From Nocardia sp. SYP-A9097 (GTDB taxonomy: Bacteria; Actinomycetota; Actinomycetes; Mycobacteriales; Mycobacteriaceae): a stretch of DNA of 64,000 bases. The position numbers were made by a program, and so were the translations under genes. The stretch's first letter is position 1. Each line of letters starts with the position of its first letter. The DNA is taken from contig NZ_WJIC01000008.1 in NCBI RefSeq assembly GCF_009649815.1, positions 186,001 through 250,000 on the forward strand, given 5' to 3'. This document shows positions 8,026 through 16,963 of this stretch, piece by piece. The notes beneath the pieces were generated by a model. It was not told the origin of the DNA. It ran no database searches and saw only the letters and a program-made list of their open reading frames with translations.

Positions 8026-9525
8026 TCAGTTGTTGCCGGCGAACCAGCCGCCGACCGCGGGCGCGGTGTTATGCCAGATGTGTTTGGTTTCCTGGTATTC
8101 GGCCAGGCCGCTCGGGCCCAGTTCACGCCCGATGCCGGAGCGGCCGAAGCCACCCCATTCGGCGGCGGGCGTGTAGTAGCCGAAGTCGTTGAGCCACACC
8201 GTGCCGTGCCGCAGGGCGCGCACCATGCGCTCGCCCAGAGCGGTATCGGTGGTGCGGACGCCGGCCGCGAGGCCGTAGGCGGTGTCATTACCCAAGGCCA
8301 GCGCCTCGGATTCGGTGCTGAACCGTTCGACGGTGAGGATGGGCCCGAAGGTCTCCTCCTGCACCAGGCGCATCCAGCGGCGGCAATCATCGAAAATGGT
8401 TGGCGGGTAGAAACTTCCGCCGCCCAGCGCGGGATCGGCGGGGCGTTCGCCGCCGGTGATGAGCGTCGCTCCCTCCGCAATGCCCAGCGCCACATAGGCT
8501 TCCACCTTGGCGCGATGCTGTTCGGAGACGAGCGGGCCGGTTTCACTGGCCGGATCCAATCCGGGGCCGAAGCGGATGCGTTCGGCGCGGCGAGCCAGTT
8601 CGGTGACGAAGCGGTCGGCAATGGACTCGTGCACGATCAAACGCGTTCCGGCCGAACAGACTTGGCCGGAGTGCAGGAAGGCACCGGTGAGCACGGCGTC
8701 GACGGCGCTGTCGAAATCGGCGTCGGGGAAGATGATGTGCGGGTTCTTACCGCCCAACTCCAGGGCCACCCGGGTGATGTGGGCGGCCGCGGTGCGGGCA
8801 ATGGTCGCACCGGTCTGCGCACCGCCGGTGAAGGAGATGAGATCCACATCCGGGGTATCGGTGAGCGCGGAACCCGCTGTCGCACCGCTACTTTGAATCA
8901 GGTTCACCACACCGGGCGGCACACCGGCGCGATCGATGAGCCGGACCAACGCGATGGTGCTCAACGGCGTGACCTCGCTGGGCTTGGCCACCATGGTGCA
9001 TCCGGCGGCCAAAGCGGGCGCGATCTTCCACGACATCTGCAGCAGCGGATAGTTCCACGGCGCGATGAGCGCGCAGACGCCCACCGGTTCACGGACGACG
9101 CGGCTGATGACGGCGGGATTGCCGGTATCGATGAGCCGATCCGCCTGTGTGCTCGCCAGATTCGCGTAATACCGGAACACCGCGATCACATCGTCGATGT
9201 CGATATAGCTCTCGCGCAGCGTTTTTCCGGTATCGAGGGTCTCGATGCGCGCGATCTGATCCCGCTCGGCGTCCAGCAATTCGGCAATGCGCAGCAGGTA
9301 CCCGACCCGCTCCGCCAGCGGCGTCTGCGGCCAGCCCCCGGTATCGAACGCGGCCCGCGCTGCGGCGACCGCACCCACCGCATCGGCACGATCGGCCTCG
9401 TCGACGGTGACGATTACCGATCCACTGGCGGGATTCACAATCCCCCGTGTGCGGCCGCCCGCGGCATGCACCCATTTCCCGTCGATATACAGATTCGGCG
9501 CACTACACAGCTCATCGCCTAACAT
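8026..9525 (-). CDS. betB: Betaine aldehyde dehydrogenase
   Basis: 499 residues, the usual length for NAD(P)-dependent aldehyde dehydrogenases. Seen: APWNYPLLQMSWKIAPALAAG, the catalytic Glu motif LELGGKNPH, the catalytic Cys in HSGQVCSAGTR, and EETFGPILTV. It converts betaine aldehyde to glycine betaine. The chosen ATG (9525) overlaps the Rieske gene stop by 7 nt. An upstream start at 9552 is possible but would add a non-conserved tail. Choline oxidase can also perform this step, so the enzyme may serve to scavenge free aldehyde. Confidence 0.88.
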   Translation of the reverse strand: MLGDELCSAPNLYIDGKWVHAAGGRTRGIVNPASGSVIVTVDEADRADAVGAVAAARAAFDTGGWPQTPLAERVGYLLRIAELLDAERDQIARIETLDTGKTLRESYIDIDDVIAVFRYYANLASTQADRLIDTGNPAVISRVVREPVGVCALIAPWNYPLLQMSWKIAPALAAGCTMVAKPSEVTPLSTIALVRLIDRAGVPPGVVNLIQSSGATAGSALTDTPDVDLISFTGGAQTGATIARTAAAHITRVALELGGKNPHIIFPDADFDSAVDAVLTGAFLHSGQVCSAGTRLIVHESIADRFVTELARRAERIRFGPGLDPASETGPLVSEQHRAKVEAYVALGIAEGATLITGGERPADPALGGGSFYPPTIFDDCRRWMRLVQEETFGPILTVERFSTESEALALGNDTAYGLAAGVRTTDTALGERMVRALRHGTVWLNDFGYYTPAAEWGGFGRSGIGRELGPSGLAEYQETKHIWHNTAPAVGGWFAGNN

Positions 9526-10646
9526 GATTCGCCGATCCGCTTGCGGGCCCACTCATGGAATTCGGCGATATGGTGTTCGGCCGGTACCAGTACGCCACCC
9601 TTGCGATAGGCGCGCGAGGACATGGCTGGCTGGGTGCGCTCGCATGCGGCGAAGTCCTGTTCGTTCACCCTGTGGAACAGTTCCACGGAATGATCGAGTA
9701 CACCCCCGGATTCGATGACATCCGGCGCGTACAGCCAATCGCATTCGACAATGGTGCGGTCATGCGCCATGGGGTACATGCGATGGAAGATGACGTGATC
9801 GGGCACCAGATTCACGAATACCGTCGGGCGGATGGTGATGGCGTAGTACTTGCGATCCTGTTCCGGAGCGAGGCCGGGCAGTGGGTCGAATCCGGGTCGG
9901 CCGTCGACGGTGAATCCGCCTATGCGCTCACCGAATTCGGCTCCATGGCCGACGAAGTACTGGGCCGCGAAACCGCCCGCGAATTCGGGTAGCACTTCGA
10001 CGAGTTCGGGGTGGATGGTGGCGCAGTGATAGCACTCCATGAAGTTCTCGACAATGAGCTTCCAATTGGCCGCCACGTCGTAGACCACACGTTTGCCGAC
10101 CGCGAGATCGGCCATGGCGTAATGATCGATGGCCCCCGGATCGCCGAGGCGGGCGGTCACAGCGCCCATCACCTCGGTTTCGAAGGAGGGCGGGTCATCA
10201 GCCAGACAGACCCAGGCGTAGCCGAGCCACTCCCGCAGCGCCACGGGAATCAGACCGTACGCGACGCGGTCGATGGGCGCACCCGAATCATCCTGGAGTG
10301 AACCGAGATTCGGGGCGGCGACGAGCTTGCCATCGAGTCCGTAGGTCCAGGCGTGGTAGGGGCACCGCAGATTTCGACGCACCTGCCCCTGCTCTTCGGT
10401 GCAGATCATCGCGCCGCGGTGCCGGCAGATATTGAGGAACGCGCGCAGCTCACCATCGCGGCCGCGCACCACCAGCACGCTCTCCCGGCCGACCTGTACC
10501 CGCCGGAACGCACCCGCATCGGCCAGATCCGAGGAGCGGGCCGCGCAGAACCACATCTGTTCGAAGATGTGTTCCTGTTCCGCGGTGAAAATGGCTGGGT
10601 CGCAGTAGTACTCACCGCCGAGGGTGGGAATCAGATCCGAGGTCAC
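9519..10646 (-). CDS. Rieske non-haem iron oxygenase, probable glycine betaine monooxygenase
   Basis: 375 residues. The Rieske [2Fe-2S] ligands are CRHRG and CPYHAWTYG in the N-terminal third. The mononuclear iron site is NWKLIVENFMECYHCATIHP. The family includes choline monooxygenase, carnitine monooxygenase and GbcA. Because choline oxidase already makes betaine here, and the next two genes demethylate dimethylglycine and sarcosine, the missing step is glycine betaine to dimethylglycine plus formaldehyde. Start ATG at 10646 overlaps the sarcosine oxidase stop (ATGA). Electrons probably come from the divergent ferredoxin/reductase pair at 14.4-16.0 kb. Substrate is inferred. Confidence 0.85.
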   Translation of the reverse strand: MTSDLIPTLGGEYYCDPAIFTAEQEHIFEQMWFCAARSSDLADAGAFRRVQVGRESVLVVRGRDGELRAFLNICRHRGAMICTEEQGQVRRNLRCPYHAWTYGLDGKLVAAPNLGSLQDDSGAPIDRVAYGLIPVALREWLGYAWVCLADDPPSFETEVMGAVTARLGDPGAIDHYAMADLAVGKRVVYDVAANWKLIVENFMECYHCATIHPELVEVLPEFAGGFAAQYFVGHGAEFGERIGGFTVDGRPGFDPLPGLAPEQDRKYYAITIRPTVFVNLVPDHVIFHRMYPMAHDRTIVECDWLYAPDVIESGGVLDHSVELFHRVNEQDFAACERTQPAMSSRAYRKGGVLVPAEHHIAEFHEWARKRIGESC

Positions 10647-11782
10647 AGGGATACCAGCCTTTGCGGGGCGAACAGGTCGATGGGGTGGTGTGTGCCGCCG
10701 GTCATGGCGAGATCGGCGAGGATCTCACCCACCACGGGCACGAATTTGAAGCCGTGGCCGGAGAATCCGCAGGCCACGGTGACGGCGGTGTGCGCGGGAT
10801 GCCGGGCGATCACGAAGTGCTGATCGGCGGTATTGGAGTACATGCAGGTGGCCGCGTGCAGCAGGCGACCGGCCAGGGCGGGGAGCAATTCGGTGACGCG
10901 GGAGCGCATTTCGGTGATCTCATCCGGATGGACCTCCCGGTCGATGGTCTCCGGGGTGCAGAGCACGCCTTTACGGAAGAAGGCGGTCTTCACGCCGCCG
11001 TCGGAGCCGTCTATGGCCGGGAAGCCGTATATCTGTGCGCCCTCGTCGTTTTCGGCGATATAGATGGGGTCGCGCTCGAATTTTGCTGTGCCGACGACCG
11101 GGTCGAGCCAGTACATGACCTGGCGTTCGATCTCGATACCGATGCCCAAGTCCGCCAATAGCTTCGGGGCCCAGGCTCCGGGGCAGATCACCAATTGTCC
11201 TGCGGTGTAGGTGCCGCCGGCGGTGGTGACGGTGACGCCGCCTCCCGTCTCCTTCCAATCCTCGACCTGTTCACCGAAGCGCAGGGTCGCACCCGCCCGC
11301 GCGGCCAGTTCGAGGTGTGCGCCCACGGTCAACTCGGGTCTGGCGAAGCCCGCCTGCTGCTCGTATAGGCCGATGAAATGCGGCTCGGGCGCGAAATTCG
11401 GGAAGGCTTTACGGATTTCGGCGGAATCCATGATCTCGTGCGGTAGTGACCATTCACGGGAGGCACGAATACTGCCCGCGACCGTCAGACTCTCCGCCGG
11501 TCCGACGTACAGGCCGCCGGTGAGGCGGTACACCTCATCGCCGGAGTCACGGGCCAGCTGCTCCCATAACTCGTAGGCGCGCAATAACAGTGGGACATAC
11601 GCCGGGTCTTCGAAGTAGGACTGGCGAATAATGCGGGAGCCGCCGTGACTGGAGCCCTTGTTATGCGCGGGCGTGAACTTCTCCAGGCCCAGGACCTTAT
11701 GGCCTTGTGCCGCCAGGTGATACGCGGCGGCGCTACCCATTCCGCCCAGACCGATGACGATGACATCGTAGGTGTCGGACAT
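10643..11782 (-). CDS. solA: Monomeric sarcosine oxidase
   Basis: 379 residues. FAD motif VIGLGGMGSAAAYHLAAQG at the N-terminus. SHGGSRIIRQSYFEDPAYVPL carries the conserved arginines of the family. The Cys in TCMYSNTADQHFVI corresponds to the cysteine that binds FAD covalently. GFSGHGFKFVPVVGE closes the flavin site. It oxidises sarcosine to glycine, formaldehyde and H2O2. A strong site GGAGGTAAATC-ATG sits at the end of the upstream gene, 3 nt from its stop. N-methyltryptophan oxidase or another N-methyl amino acid oxidase is the alternative; context favours sarcosine. Confidence 0.9.
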   Translation of the reverse strand: MSDTYDVIVIGLGGMGSAAAYHLAAQGHKVLGLEKFTPAHNKGSSHGGSRIIRQSYFEDPAYVPLLLRAYELWEQLARDSGDEVYRLTGGLYVGPAESLTVAGSIRASREWSLPHEIMDSAEIRKAFPNFAPEPHFIGLYEQQAGFARPELTVGAHLELAARAGATLRFGEQVEDWKETGGGVTVTTAGGTYTAGQLVICPGAWAPKLLADLGIGIEIERQVMYWLDPVVGTAKFERDPIYIAENDEGAQIYGFPAIDGSDGGVKTAFFRKGVLCTPETIDREVHPDEITEMRSRVTELLPALAGRLLHAATCMYSNTADQHFVIARHPAHTAVTVACGFSGHGFKFVPVVGEILADLAMTGGTHHPIDLFAPQRLVSL

Positions 11783-11785
11783 GAT

Positions 11786-14206
11786 TTACCTCCGGATCAG
11801 CGACATCTCGGGATCGACCACCGGCTCGGCATGCACCCGGGCGGTGAATGTCTTTGTCAGGTAGTCGATGTGGACTTCGGAGCCCGGGGCTACATCGCTC
11901 GGCAGCCACGCGTAGGCGATGCAGCGGCCGATGGTGGCGGAGTATCCGGCACTCGTGACATAGCCCGCGACGACACCGTTCACAGTGACAGGTTCCTTGC
12001 CGAGAACCACCGCGTGCGAATCGTCCAGGACCAGCGAGCAGAGCTTCTTCTCCGGTGACACAGCCGATTCCAGCGCGGCCTTACCTATGAACGACACCTT
12101 GCTCTTGCGGACCGCGAAGCCGACACCGGCAGCGTCGGGCGTGTGCTCGGTGGTCATATCAGTACCCCAGGAGCGATACCCCTTCTCCAGCCGCAGGCTG
12201 TTGAAGGCAATACGCCCGGCGGGAATGACGCGATGCTCCCCACCGGCCGACCACAGCAGATCCCACAGTGCCGCACCATGTTCGGCGGTCGTATAGATCT
12301 CCCAGCCCAGCTCACCGACATAGGAGACACGCATCATGGTGACCGGGATACTGCCGAGATAGGTGCGCAGCGCTTTGAAGTAGCCGAAGCCCTTGTGCGA
12401 CAGATCATCCGGGCACAGCGGTTGCACCATATCGTGCGCCTTCGGACCCCATACGCCGACACAGCAGGTGCCACCGGTGATATCGCGAATGGTGACGCTG
12501 CCGTCGCCGGGCAGGTGCCGGGTCAACCAGTCGAAATCCAAGGGACCGTTGGCACCGACCTGGAACAACTGATCCTCCAGCCGGGCCACGGTGAGATCGC
12601 TGCGAATGCCGCCGTTGTAGTCGAGCAGCAGGGTGTAGGTGACCGCGCCGGGCTTCTTCCCGACATCATTGGTGGTCATCTCCTGCAGGAATGCGGTGGC
12701 ACCCGCGCCGCTCACTTCGTAGCGGGTCAGCGGGGTCATGTCGTACATGGCGACATGCGTTCGCGTCCAACGTGCTTCGGCTATGGAGATCGGCGAATAG
12801 AAGCTGCCGGACCACTCGTCCCGCACCGGGAATTGCACGCCCTCGGCTACGAGCTCTTCCACCAGCGCAGCATTGGCCTCGAACCAGGCCGGGCGTTCCC
12901 AGCAGGCGCCCTCGAAGAAGAAGGCGCCCAGCTCCCGCTGCCGCGCGAAGAACGGGCTCGTGCGTAGTTCCCTTGGTGCACTGCGATATTGATGCGGGTG
13001 GATGATGTCGTACACCTCGACGAACGCCTGCATGCTGGTGCGCAGAATGAATTCCGGGCTGCGGGCCGCATCCTCGAAGCGATACAGATCGCATTCGTGC
13101 AGATCGATTCGCGGTGTGCCGGTGACGATCCACTCGGCCACCGCCTTGGCGACGCCCGCCGAATGCGTCACCCAGACCGCCTCCGCCACCCAGAGTCCGG
13201 CCAGCTCGCGATGCTCACCGAGGATGGGGAAACCGTCTGGGGTGAAGGAGAATATGCCGTCGAAACCCTCGTAGAGTTCGGTCTCGCCGAGAGCGGGCAG
13301 CAGCCGCCGACTCTCCTGCCAGGCCGGTTCGAACTCGGCGGGGGTGAACGGAAGCATGGACGGCATGGCCTCAGCGGCGGTGTCGCGCAGCAGGTTTCGC
13401 ATATCGACCGGGCGCGGATCATGACCGTAGTAGCCGATACCGATACGTTCGCCGTAGGTGCGGTAGTAGAGGTCGGCGTCCTGATGCCGGAGCATGGGCA
13501 GGCGTTCGCCGCCGTCCAATGCCGGGACCGGGCCGGTCTTGGCGAACTGGTGCGCCATGGGGACCAGCGGAACCGTCAGGCCCACACCGCGACCCAGCTC
13601 CGCGCCCCAGAATCCGGCCGCGCAGATGACCACATCGGCGGGGAGCTCCTGACCGTCGGCGGTGCGCACACCGATGACGCGGCCGTCACCCCGAAGCACC
13701 TCCACGACCTCGCAGAAGCCCAGGAATTGCGCGCCGCGTGAGGTCGCGCGGCGGGCCTGCGCCTCGGCGGCGGCCACCGCGAGCGCCAAACCGTCTGCGG
13801 GCGTGTGATATCCGCCGAGAATGCGCTCCGGGTCCAGTAGGGGATGCAGTTTCGCGCACTCCTGCGGGTCCAGCAGGTGGGCCTCGATGCCCCAGGATTT
13901 CGCCCAGCCGTATTTGCGGTGCAGATCGGTCCAGCGTTCCGGGGTGGTCGCGACCTCCAAGCCGCCGACCGCGTCGAAGGCGTCGAGCTCGGTGAACTTC
14001 TCCACCGTGTACCTGGCCAGCTCCGCCATGGTCTTGGAGCCATTGGTCTGGAACACCAATCCCGGCGCGTGCGAAGTGGATCCGCCGGTACGGAAGAGCG
14101 GTCCGCGGTCGGTGACGGTGACATCGGACCAGCCGAGCCGGGTGATCTCATCCGCCAGCGCCGTGCCCACGATTCCCGCACCGATGATGACGACTCGCGG
14201 CTGCAT
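11786..14206 (-). CDS. Dimethylglycine oxidase-like FAD/folate enzyme
   Basis: 806 residues with two halves. The N-terminal DadA-type FAD oxidase (about residues 1-400) has VIIGAGIVGTALADEI and GGSTSHAPGLVFQTNGSKTM, whose His is the covalent flavin site in the family. The C-terminal half is a GcvT-like aminomethyl/tetrahydrofolate domain (MYDMTPLTRYEVSGAGA, LDYNGGIRSDLTV, YVGELGWEIYTT, LEKGYRSWGTDMT). It demethylates dimethylglycine to sarcosine and can pass the methyl carbon to tetrahydrofolate. Start ATG at 14206 follows GGGAGG. It is the first gene of the minus-strand operon. Sarcosine dehydrogenase is the alternative call, but sarcosine oxidase is next door. Confidence 0.88.
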   Translation of the reverse strand: MQPRVVIIGAGIVGTALADEITRLGWSDVTVTDRGPLFRTGGSTSHAPGLVFQTNGSKTMAELARYTVEKFTELDAFDAVGGLEVATTPERWTDLHRKYGWAKSWGIEAHLLDPQECAKLHPLLDPERILGGYHTPADGLALAVAAAEAQARRATSRGAQFLGFCEVVEVLRGDGRVIGVRTADGQELPADVVICAAGFWGAELGRGVGLTVPLVPMAHQFAKTGPVPALDGGERLPMLRHQDADLYYRTYGERIGIGYYGHDPRPVDMRNLLRDTAAEAMPSMLPFTPAEFEPAWQESRRLLPALGETELYEGFDGIFSFTPDGFPILGEHRELAGLWVAEAVWVTHSAGVAKAVAEWIVTGTPRIDLHECDLYRFEDAARSPEFILRTSMQAFVEVYDIIHPHQYRSAPRELRTSPFFARQRELGAFFFEGACWERPAWFEANAALVEELVAEGVQFPVRDEWSGSFYSPISIAEARWTRTHVAMYDMTPLTRYEVSGAGATAFLQEMTTNDVGKKPGAVTYTLLLDYNGGIRSDLTVARLEDQLFQVGANGPLDFDWLTRHLPGDGSVTIRDITGGTCCVGVWGPKAHDMVQPLCPDDLSHKGFGYFKALRTYLGSIPVTMMRVSYVGELGWEIYTTAEHGAALWDLLWSAGGEHRVIPAGRIAFNSLRLEKGYRSWGTDMTTEHTPDAAGVGFAVRKSKVSFIGKAALESAVSPEKKLCSLVLDDSHAVVLGKEPVTVNGVVAGYVTSAGYSATIGRCIAYAWLPSDVAPGSEVHIDYLTKTFTARVHAEPVVDPEMSLIRR

Positions 14207-14223
14207 CACCGAGCCTCCCAAGT

Positions 14224-14259
14224 GTTGCGTATTGCGCACCAAGTGCCGTAATACGCAAC
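14224..14259. promoter_or_regulatory. Palindrome at the catabolic operon promoter
   Basis: GTTGCGTATT at 14224-14233 and AATACGCAAC at 14250-14259 form perfect 10-bp arms, centred about 35 nt upstream of the dimethylglycine oxidase start. The arms resemble those of the second palindrome at 14370-14405, suggesting one regulator, most simply the IclR protein of the operon. Confidence 0.65.
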
Positions 14260-14369
14260 TATGCTCCGCCCGCCGGAACGGCCTGTCAACCGGAATGGCG
14301 AAATCCGTATTCCCTTTGTTTCCCTGGTGTTTCGTCACCTGTTGACGGGTTCGGCCAGAGCGGCCACAC

Positions 14370-14405
14370 TGTTGCAGATAGCGCGTCATGCGGCGCTATT
14401 CGCAA
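14370..14405. promoter_or_regulatory. Palindrome at the ferredoxin promoter
   Basis: GTTGCAGATAGCGC (14370-14383) pairs with GCGCTATTCGCAAC (14392-14405) over 12 of 14 positions, 25 nt upstream of the Rieske ferredoxin start. It shares the outer GTTGC/GCAAC arms with the 14224-14259 palindrome. Confidence 0.65.
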
Positions 14406-14429
14406 CACTCTTCATTTCAGGGAGGGGCC

Positions 14430-14768
14430 ATGCCCGCATCGATCCCGTCGCTCACCGTGCTCGTCGGACGATTGAGCGAACTACCCGTCGGCGCGGTGGT
14501 CACGGTGAATCCGCCTGGGCTGCCGCCCATTTCGGTATTCCACACCGAGGAGGGGCTGTTCGCCGTCGACGACACCTGCACACATCAGGACGCCTCGCTG
14601 GCCGACGGCTGGGTCGAGGGCCGCACCGTCGAATGCCCGCTGCACGAATCATGTTTCGACCTGCGTACCGGGGCGGCCTCCGGGCCACCCGCCAAGCGCG
14701 CTGTGCGCACGCACAAGGTCGAGGTGCGCGGTGACGATATCGTGCTCACGCCGAGCACCGGGTCATGA
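14430..14768 (+). CDS. Rieske-type ferredoxin
   Basis: 112 residues. A soluble Rieske [2Fe-2S] protein with ligands in CTHQDASL and CPLHESCFDLRTG, like the ferredoxins of multicomponent oxygenases and NirD. Start ATG at 14430 follows GGGAGGGGCC; an upstream ATG at 14388 lacks a ribosome site. The stop overlaps the reductase start (ATGA). It is transcribed divergently from the choline operon and most likely shuttles electrons from the adjacent reductase to the Rieske monooxygenase at 9519-10646. Confidence 0.9.
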   Translation: MPASIPSLTVLVGRLSELPVGAVVTVNPPGLPPISVFHTEEGLFAVDDTCTHQDASLADGWVEGRTVECPLHESCFDLRTGAASGPPAKRAVRTHKVEVRGDDIVLTPSTGS

Positions 14769-16024
14769 CCGCCTCGGTCGCCGTGGTCGGTGCCTCGCTG
14801 GCCGGACTGTCGGCGGTTCGAGCCCTGCGAGCGCGCGGATTCCACGGCACCATCACGCTCATCGGTGATGAAGCGCACCTGCCGTACGAGCGGCCCGCGC
14901 TCTCCAAGGAATTCCTGCATACCGGCGAGCCGATCGAACTCCTCGAAGATCATTCCGAGACAGCGGAATTAGATGCAGTGTGGTTGCTGGGACGGCGTGC
15001 GGTTGGACTCTCGATGAGCATGCCGCGATCGACCCACGAGCCGCATATCGTTCAACTCGACGACGGCCGGACAGTGGCGGCCGATATCGTCATCCTGGCG
15101 ACGGGTGCCCGACCCCGGAGATTGCCCGGCGTTCCCGGAGCGCACTACCTCCGTAGCCTCGATGACGCATGCCGACTGCGCGAAACACTCAACGGCGCAA
15201 AGCGACTCGTGATCATCGGCGCCGGATTCATCGGCGCGGAGGTCGCCGCATCGGCCAGTGGTCTCGGCGTGGAAGTGACCTTGATCGACAGTGCCGCCAT
15301 CCCGGCGAGCGGAGCCCTCGGCGAGACCGTCGCCTCGGCCTGCGCGACACTGCACGCACGCAATGGCGTCCGCCTCCTGGCGGGCGCGCGCATCGAGGCC
15401 ATCCGGGCCGATGAAGTCCAGCTCATCGGTGGCGCGAGGTTGGCTGCGGATGCCATCCTGGTCGGCATCGGCTCCACCCCCAATACCGAGTGGGCGTGCG
15501 ATCGAAATCCCCTGCTGCACAATCAAGATGGCTTTCTCACCGACGCAAACGGCCACACCTCGATTCCCGGCGTCTACGCCATCGGCGACTGCGCTCGTGT
15601 GCACGATCCGGCAACCGGCAAGCACACCCGTAGCGAACACTGGAATGCCGCCATCACCCAGGCACACACCGTCGCCGCGTCCATCACCGGCACTCCCCCA
15701 CCCGCCCGCACCGCGCCCTACTTCTGGTCCCGCCAATACGGCAAGCTCCTACAACTCGCCGGCGATCCCCGCGCTGCCACTTATCTCCGCATCATCGACG
15801 GCGCACTCGACAGCGAATCCTTCACCGCCCTCTACGAACACGACGGCGTCCCCGTCGCGGTCTGCGCCCTCGACAACCCTCGCTTGTTCACACGCCATCG
15901 CAAACAACTCGACCGCTCACTCGGCGTACCTTCGGCCGGAATCCATCAGCCCCGGCGAGCTACACTCCGGCGACTGCCACCCACCGGTGCGGCCCAGGGC
16001 GCGGATGCACGGGATCGGTTATGA
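14765..16024 (+). CDS. FAD-dependent NAD(P)H:ferredoxin reductase
   Basis: 419 residues, oxygenase-type pyridine nucleotide-disulfide reductase. FAD motif VVGASLAGLSAVRALRARG lies at the start. The NAD(P) motif VIIGAGFIGAEVAASASGLG lies near residue 145. The second FAD motif is GVYAIGDCARV near 275. A reductase C-terminal domain follows (YFWSRQYGKLLQLAG). It is translationally coupled to the Rieske ferredoxin. The last codons overlap the convergent cupredoxin gene by 6 nt, and the final 30 residues are basic and atypical. Confidence 0.9.
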   Translation: MTASVAVVGASLAGLSAVRALRARGFHGTITLIGDEAHLPYERPALSKEFLHTGEPIELLEDHSETAELDAVWLLGRRAVGLSMSMPRSTHEPHIVQLDDGRTVAADIVILATGARPRRLPGVPGAHYLRSLDDACRLRETLNGAKRLVIIGAGFIGAEVAASASGLGVEVTLIDSAAIPASGALGETVASACATLHARNGVRLLAGARIEAIRADEVQLIGGARLAADAILVGIGSTPNTEWACDRNPLLHNQDGFLTDANGHTSIPGVYAIGDCARVHDPATGKHTRSEHWNAAITQAHTVAASITGTPPPARTAPYFWSRQYGKLLQLAGDPRAATYLRIIDGALDSESFTALYEHDGVPVAVCALDNPRLFTRHRKQLDRSLGVPSAGIHQPRRATLRRLPPTGAAQGADARDRL

Positions 16025-16375
16025 CACAACCAGTGTCGCCTTCATCGACGGGTGATACTTGCAGTAGAAGTCATAGCTCCCCGGCGAAGTCGGCGCGGTG
16101 AAGGTGACGGTCTGCTTCCCCTGAACCTCGGTGTCGAACCCGCCTGCCGTGGCGGTGACGGTGTGCTCATCACTGTCGTCATTGCGGACGGTGATCGTCG
16201 CGCCCGCCTTCACACTGGCCGGAGTTTGGAACATGTGGTTGGAGATGGTGACCTGATCCGCGACGGTCTCGGTCGGCGTGCTCGAACTCGAACACCCCGC
16301 GACGATCAAAAGCGTTGCGGCGACCGCGCACACGGCTCCGAGAGACCGGCGGCGCGCATGGGACAGGGTGGACAT
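16019..16375 (-). CDS. Cupredoxin-like lipoprotein
   Basis: 118 residues. Signal sequence with lipobox VAGC (cleavage before Cys about 28), so probably anchored outside the membrane. The rest is a single cupredoxin domain with a type-1 copper ligand set: His in DDSDEHTVTATAG, then Cys, His and Met in FYCKYHPSMKATL. It probably carries electrons or binds copper at the cell surface. A strong AAGGAGG site lies 5 nt before the ATG. It converges on the ferredoxin reductase gene, the two stops overlapping. No functional link to choline catabolism is evident. Confidence 0.88.
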   Translation of the reverse strand: MSTLSHARRRSLGAVCAVAATLLIVAGCSSSSTPTETVADQVTISNHMFQTPASVKAGATITVRNDDSDEHTVTATAGGFDTEVQGKQTVTFTAPTSPGSYDFYCKYHPSMKATLVVS

Positions 16376-16445
16376 GGCGTCCTCCTTCGAGGAATTCCTA
16401 TCCTCTGTCCACGCACGACGGGGCCACGCGGTTCAACGATCCGGG

Positions 16446-16826
16446 TCAAAGCTCGGAGCCGGTGATGTCTTCGATCACCCGAAGACGGGAGTCACTGCTC
16501 GTCTCGGGCGCGGGCCACGCCAGAACCGACATGATCGCCCCGTCAACACCATTCGGAGTCACCGAGGAGATCGCGGCCGACCCCGCCCGATCAGCCAAGG
16601 GTATCGGTACCTCATCCGCGAACTGGTCCGCGATACGAATGATCCGCCGCTGCAACTCGATCAATTCGATGAGATCGCGATTAACCGCCAGCCCGTCGAC
16701 TTCCGCGGCAGCCACCGCCCGCACCGCCTCCGCATGCGCCGCGAATATGGCCTCCCGCAAGCGCCCCGAAACCCCCGAATCCCGCCCGGACATCCGCACC
16801 CGAGGTCCCCCCTCACCGGTAGTCAC
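16446..16826 (-). CDS. Small hypothetical protein
   Basis: Up to 126 residues, not recognised. Alanine-rich and probably helical, with a stretch NRDLIELIELQRRIIRIADQ suggestive of a helical hairpin. The start is uncertain: GTG at 16826 or ATG at 16793. It could be a real small cytoplasmic protein or a spurious frame; overlapping plus-strand frames have less natural composition. Confidence 0.4.
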   Translation of the reverse strand: MTTGEGGPRVRMSGRDSGVSGRLREAIFAAHAEAVRAVAAAEVDGLAVNRDLIELIELQRRIIRIADQFADEVPIPLADRAGSAAISSVTPNGVDGAIMSVLAWPAPETSSDSRLRVIEDITGSEL

Positions 16827-16888
16827 CCCCCAACCCTACTCCGCACCCCAAACCCCCACGCCCCATGTCCATTTTATCCGTCTACCAG

Positions 16889-16955
16889 CAAGATCGACGG
16901 GACCTGACGGCGGCGGCTTCTCGGCCCATGCCGCCATCAGATCCCGTTGATCTTG
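16889..16955. repeat. Long imperfect hairpin
   Basis: CAAGATCGACGGGA...GGCGG at 16889-16912 pairs with CCGCC...TCCCGTTGATCTTG at 16932-16955, with a few mismatches. It sits directly beside the perfect hairpin at 16964-17010, so two strong palindromes lie in tandem between convergent or unrelated genes, as in REP-like elements. Confidence 0.55.
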
Positions 16956-16963
16956 AAGTTGCC

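Noticed and set aside
6817..9522. 901-residue plus-strand open frame
   Set aside because: It is the antisense of the permease and aldehyde dehydrogenase genes; it is rich in His/Gln/Arg/Gly, has no domain, and arises from codon bias in high-GC DNA.
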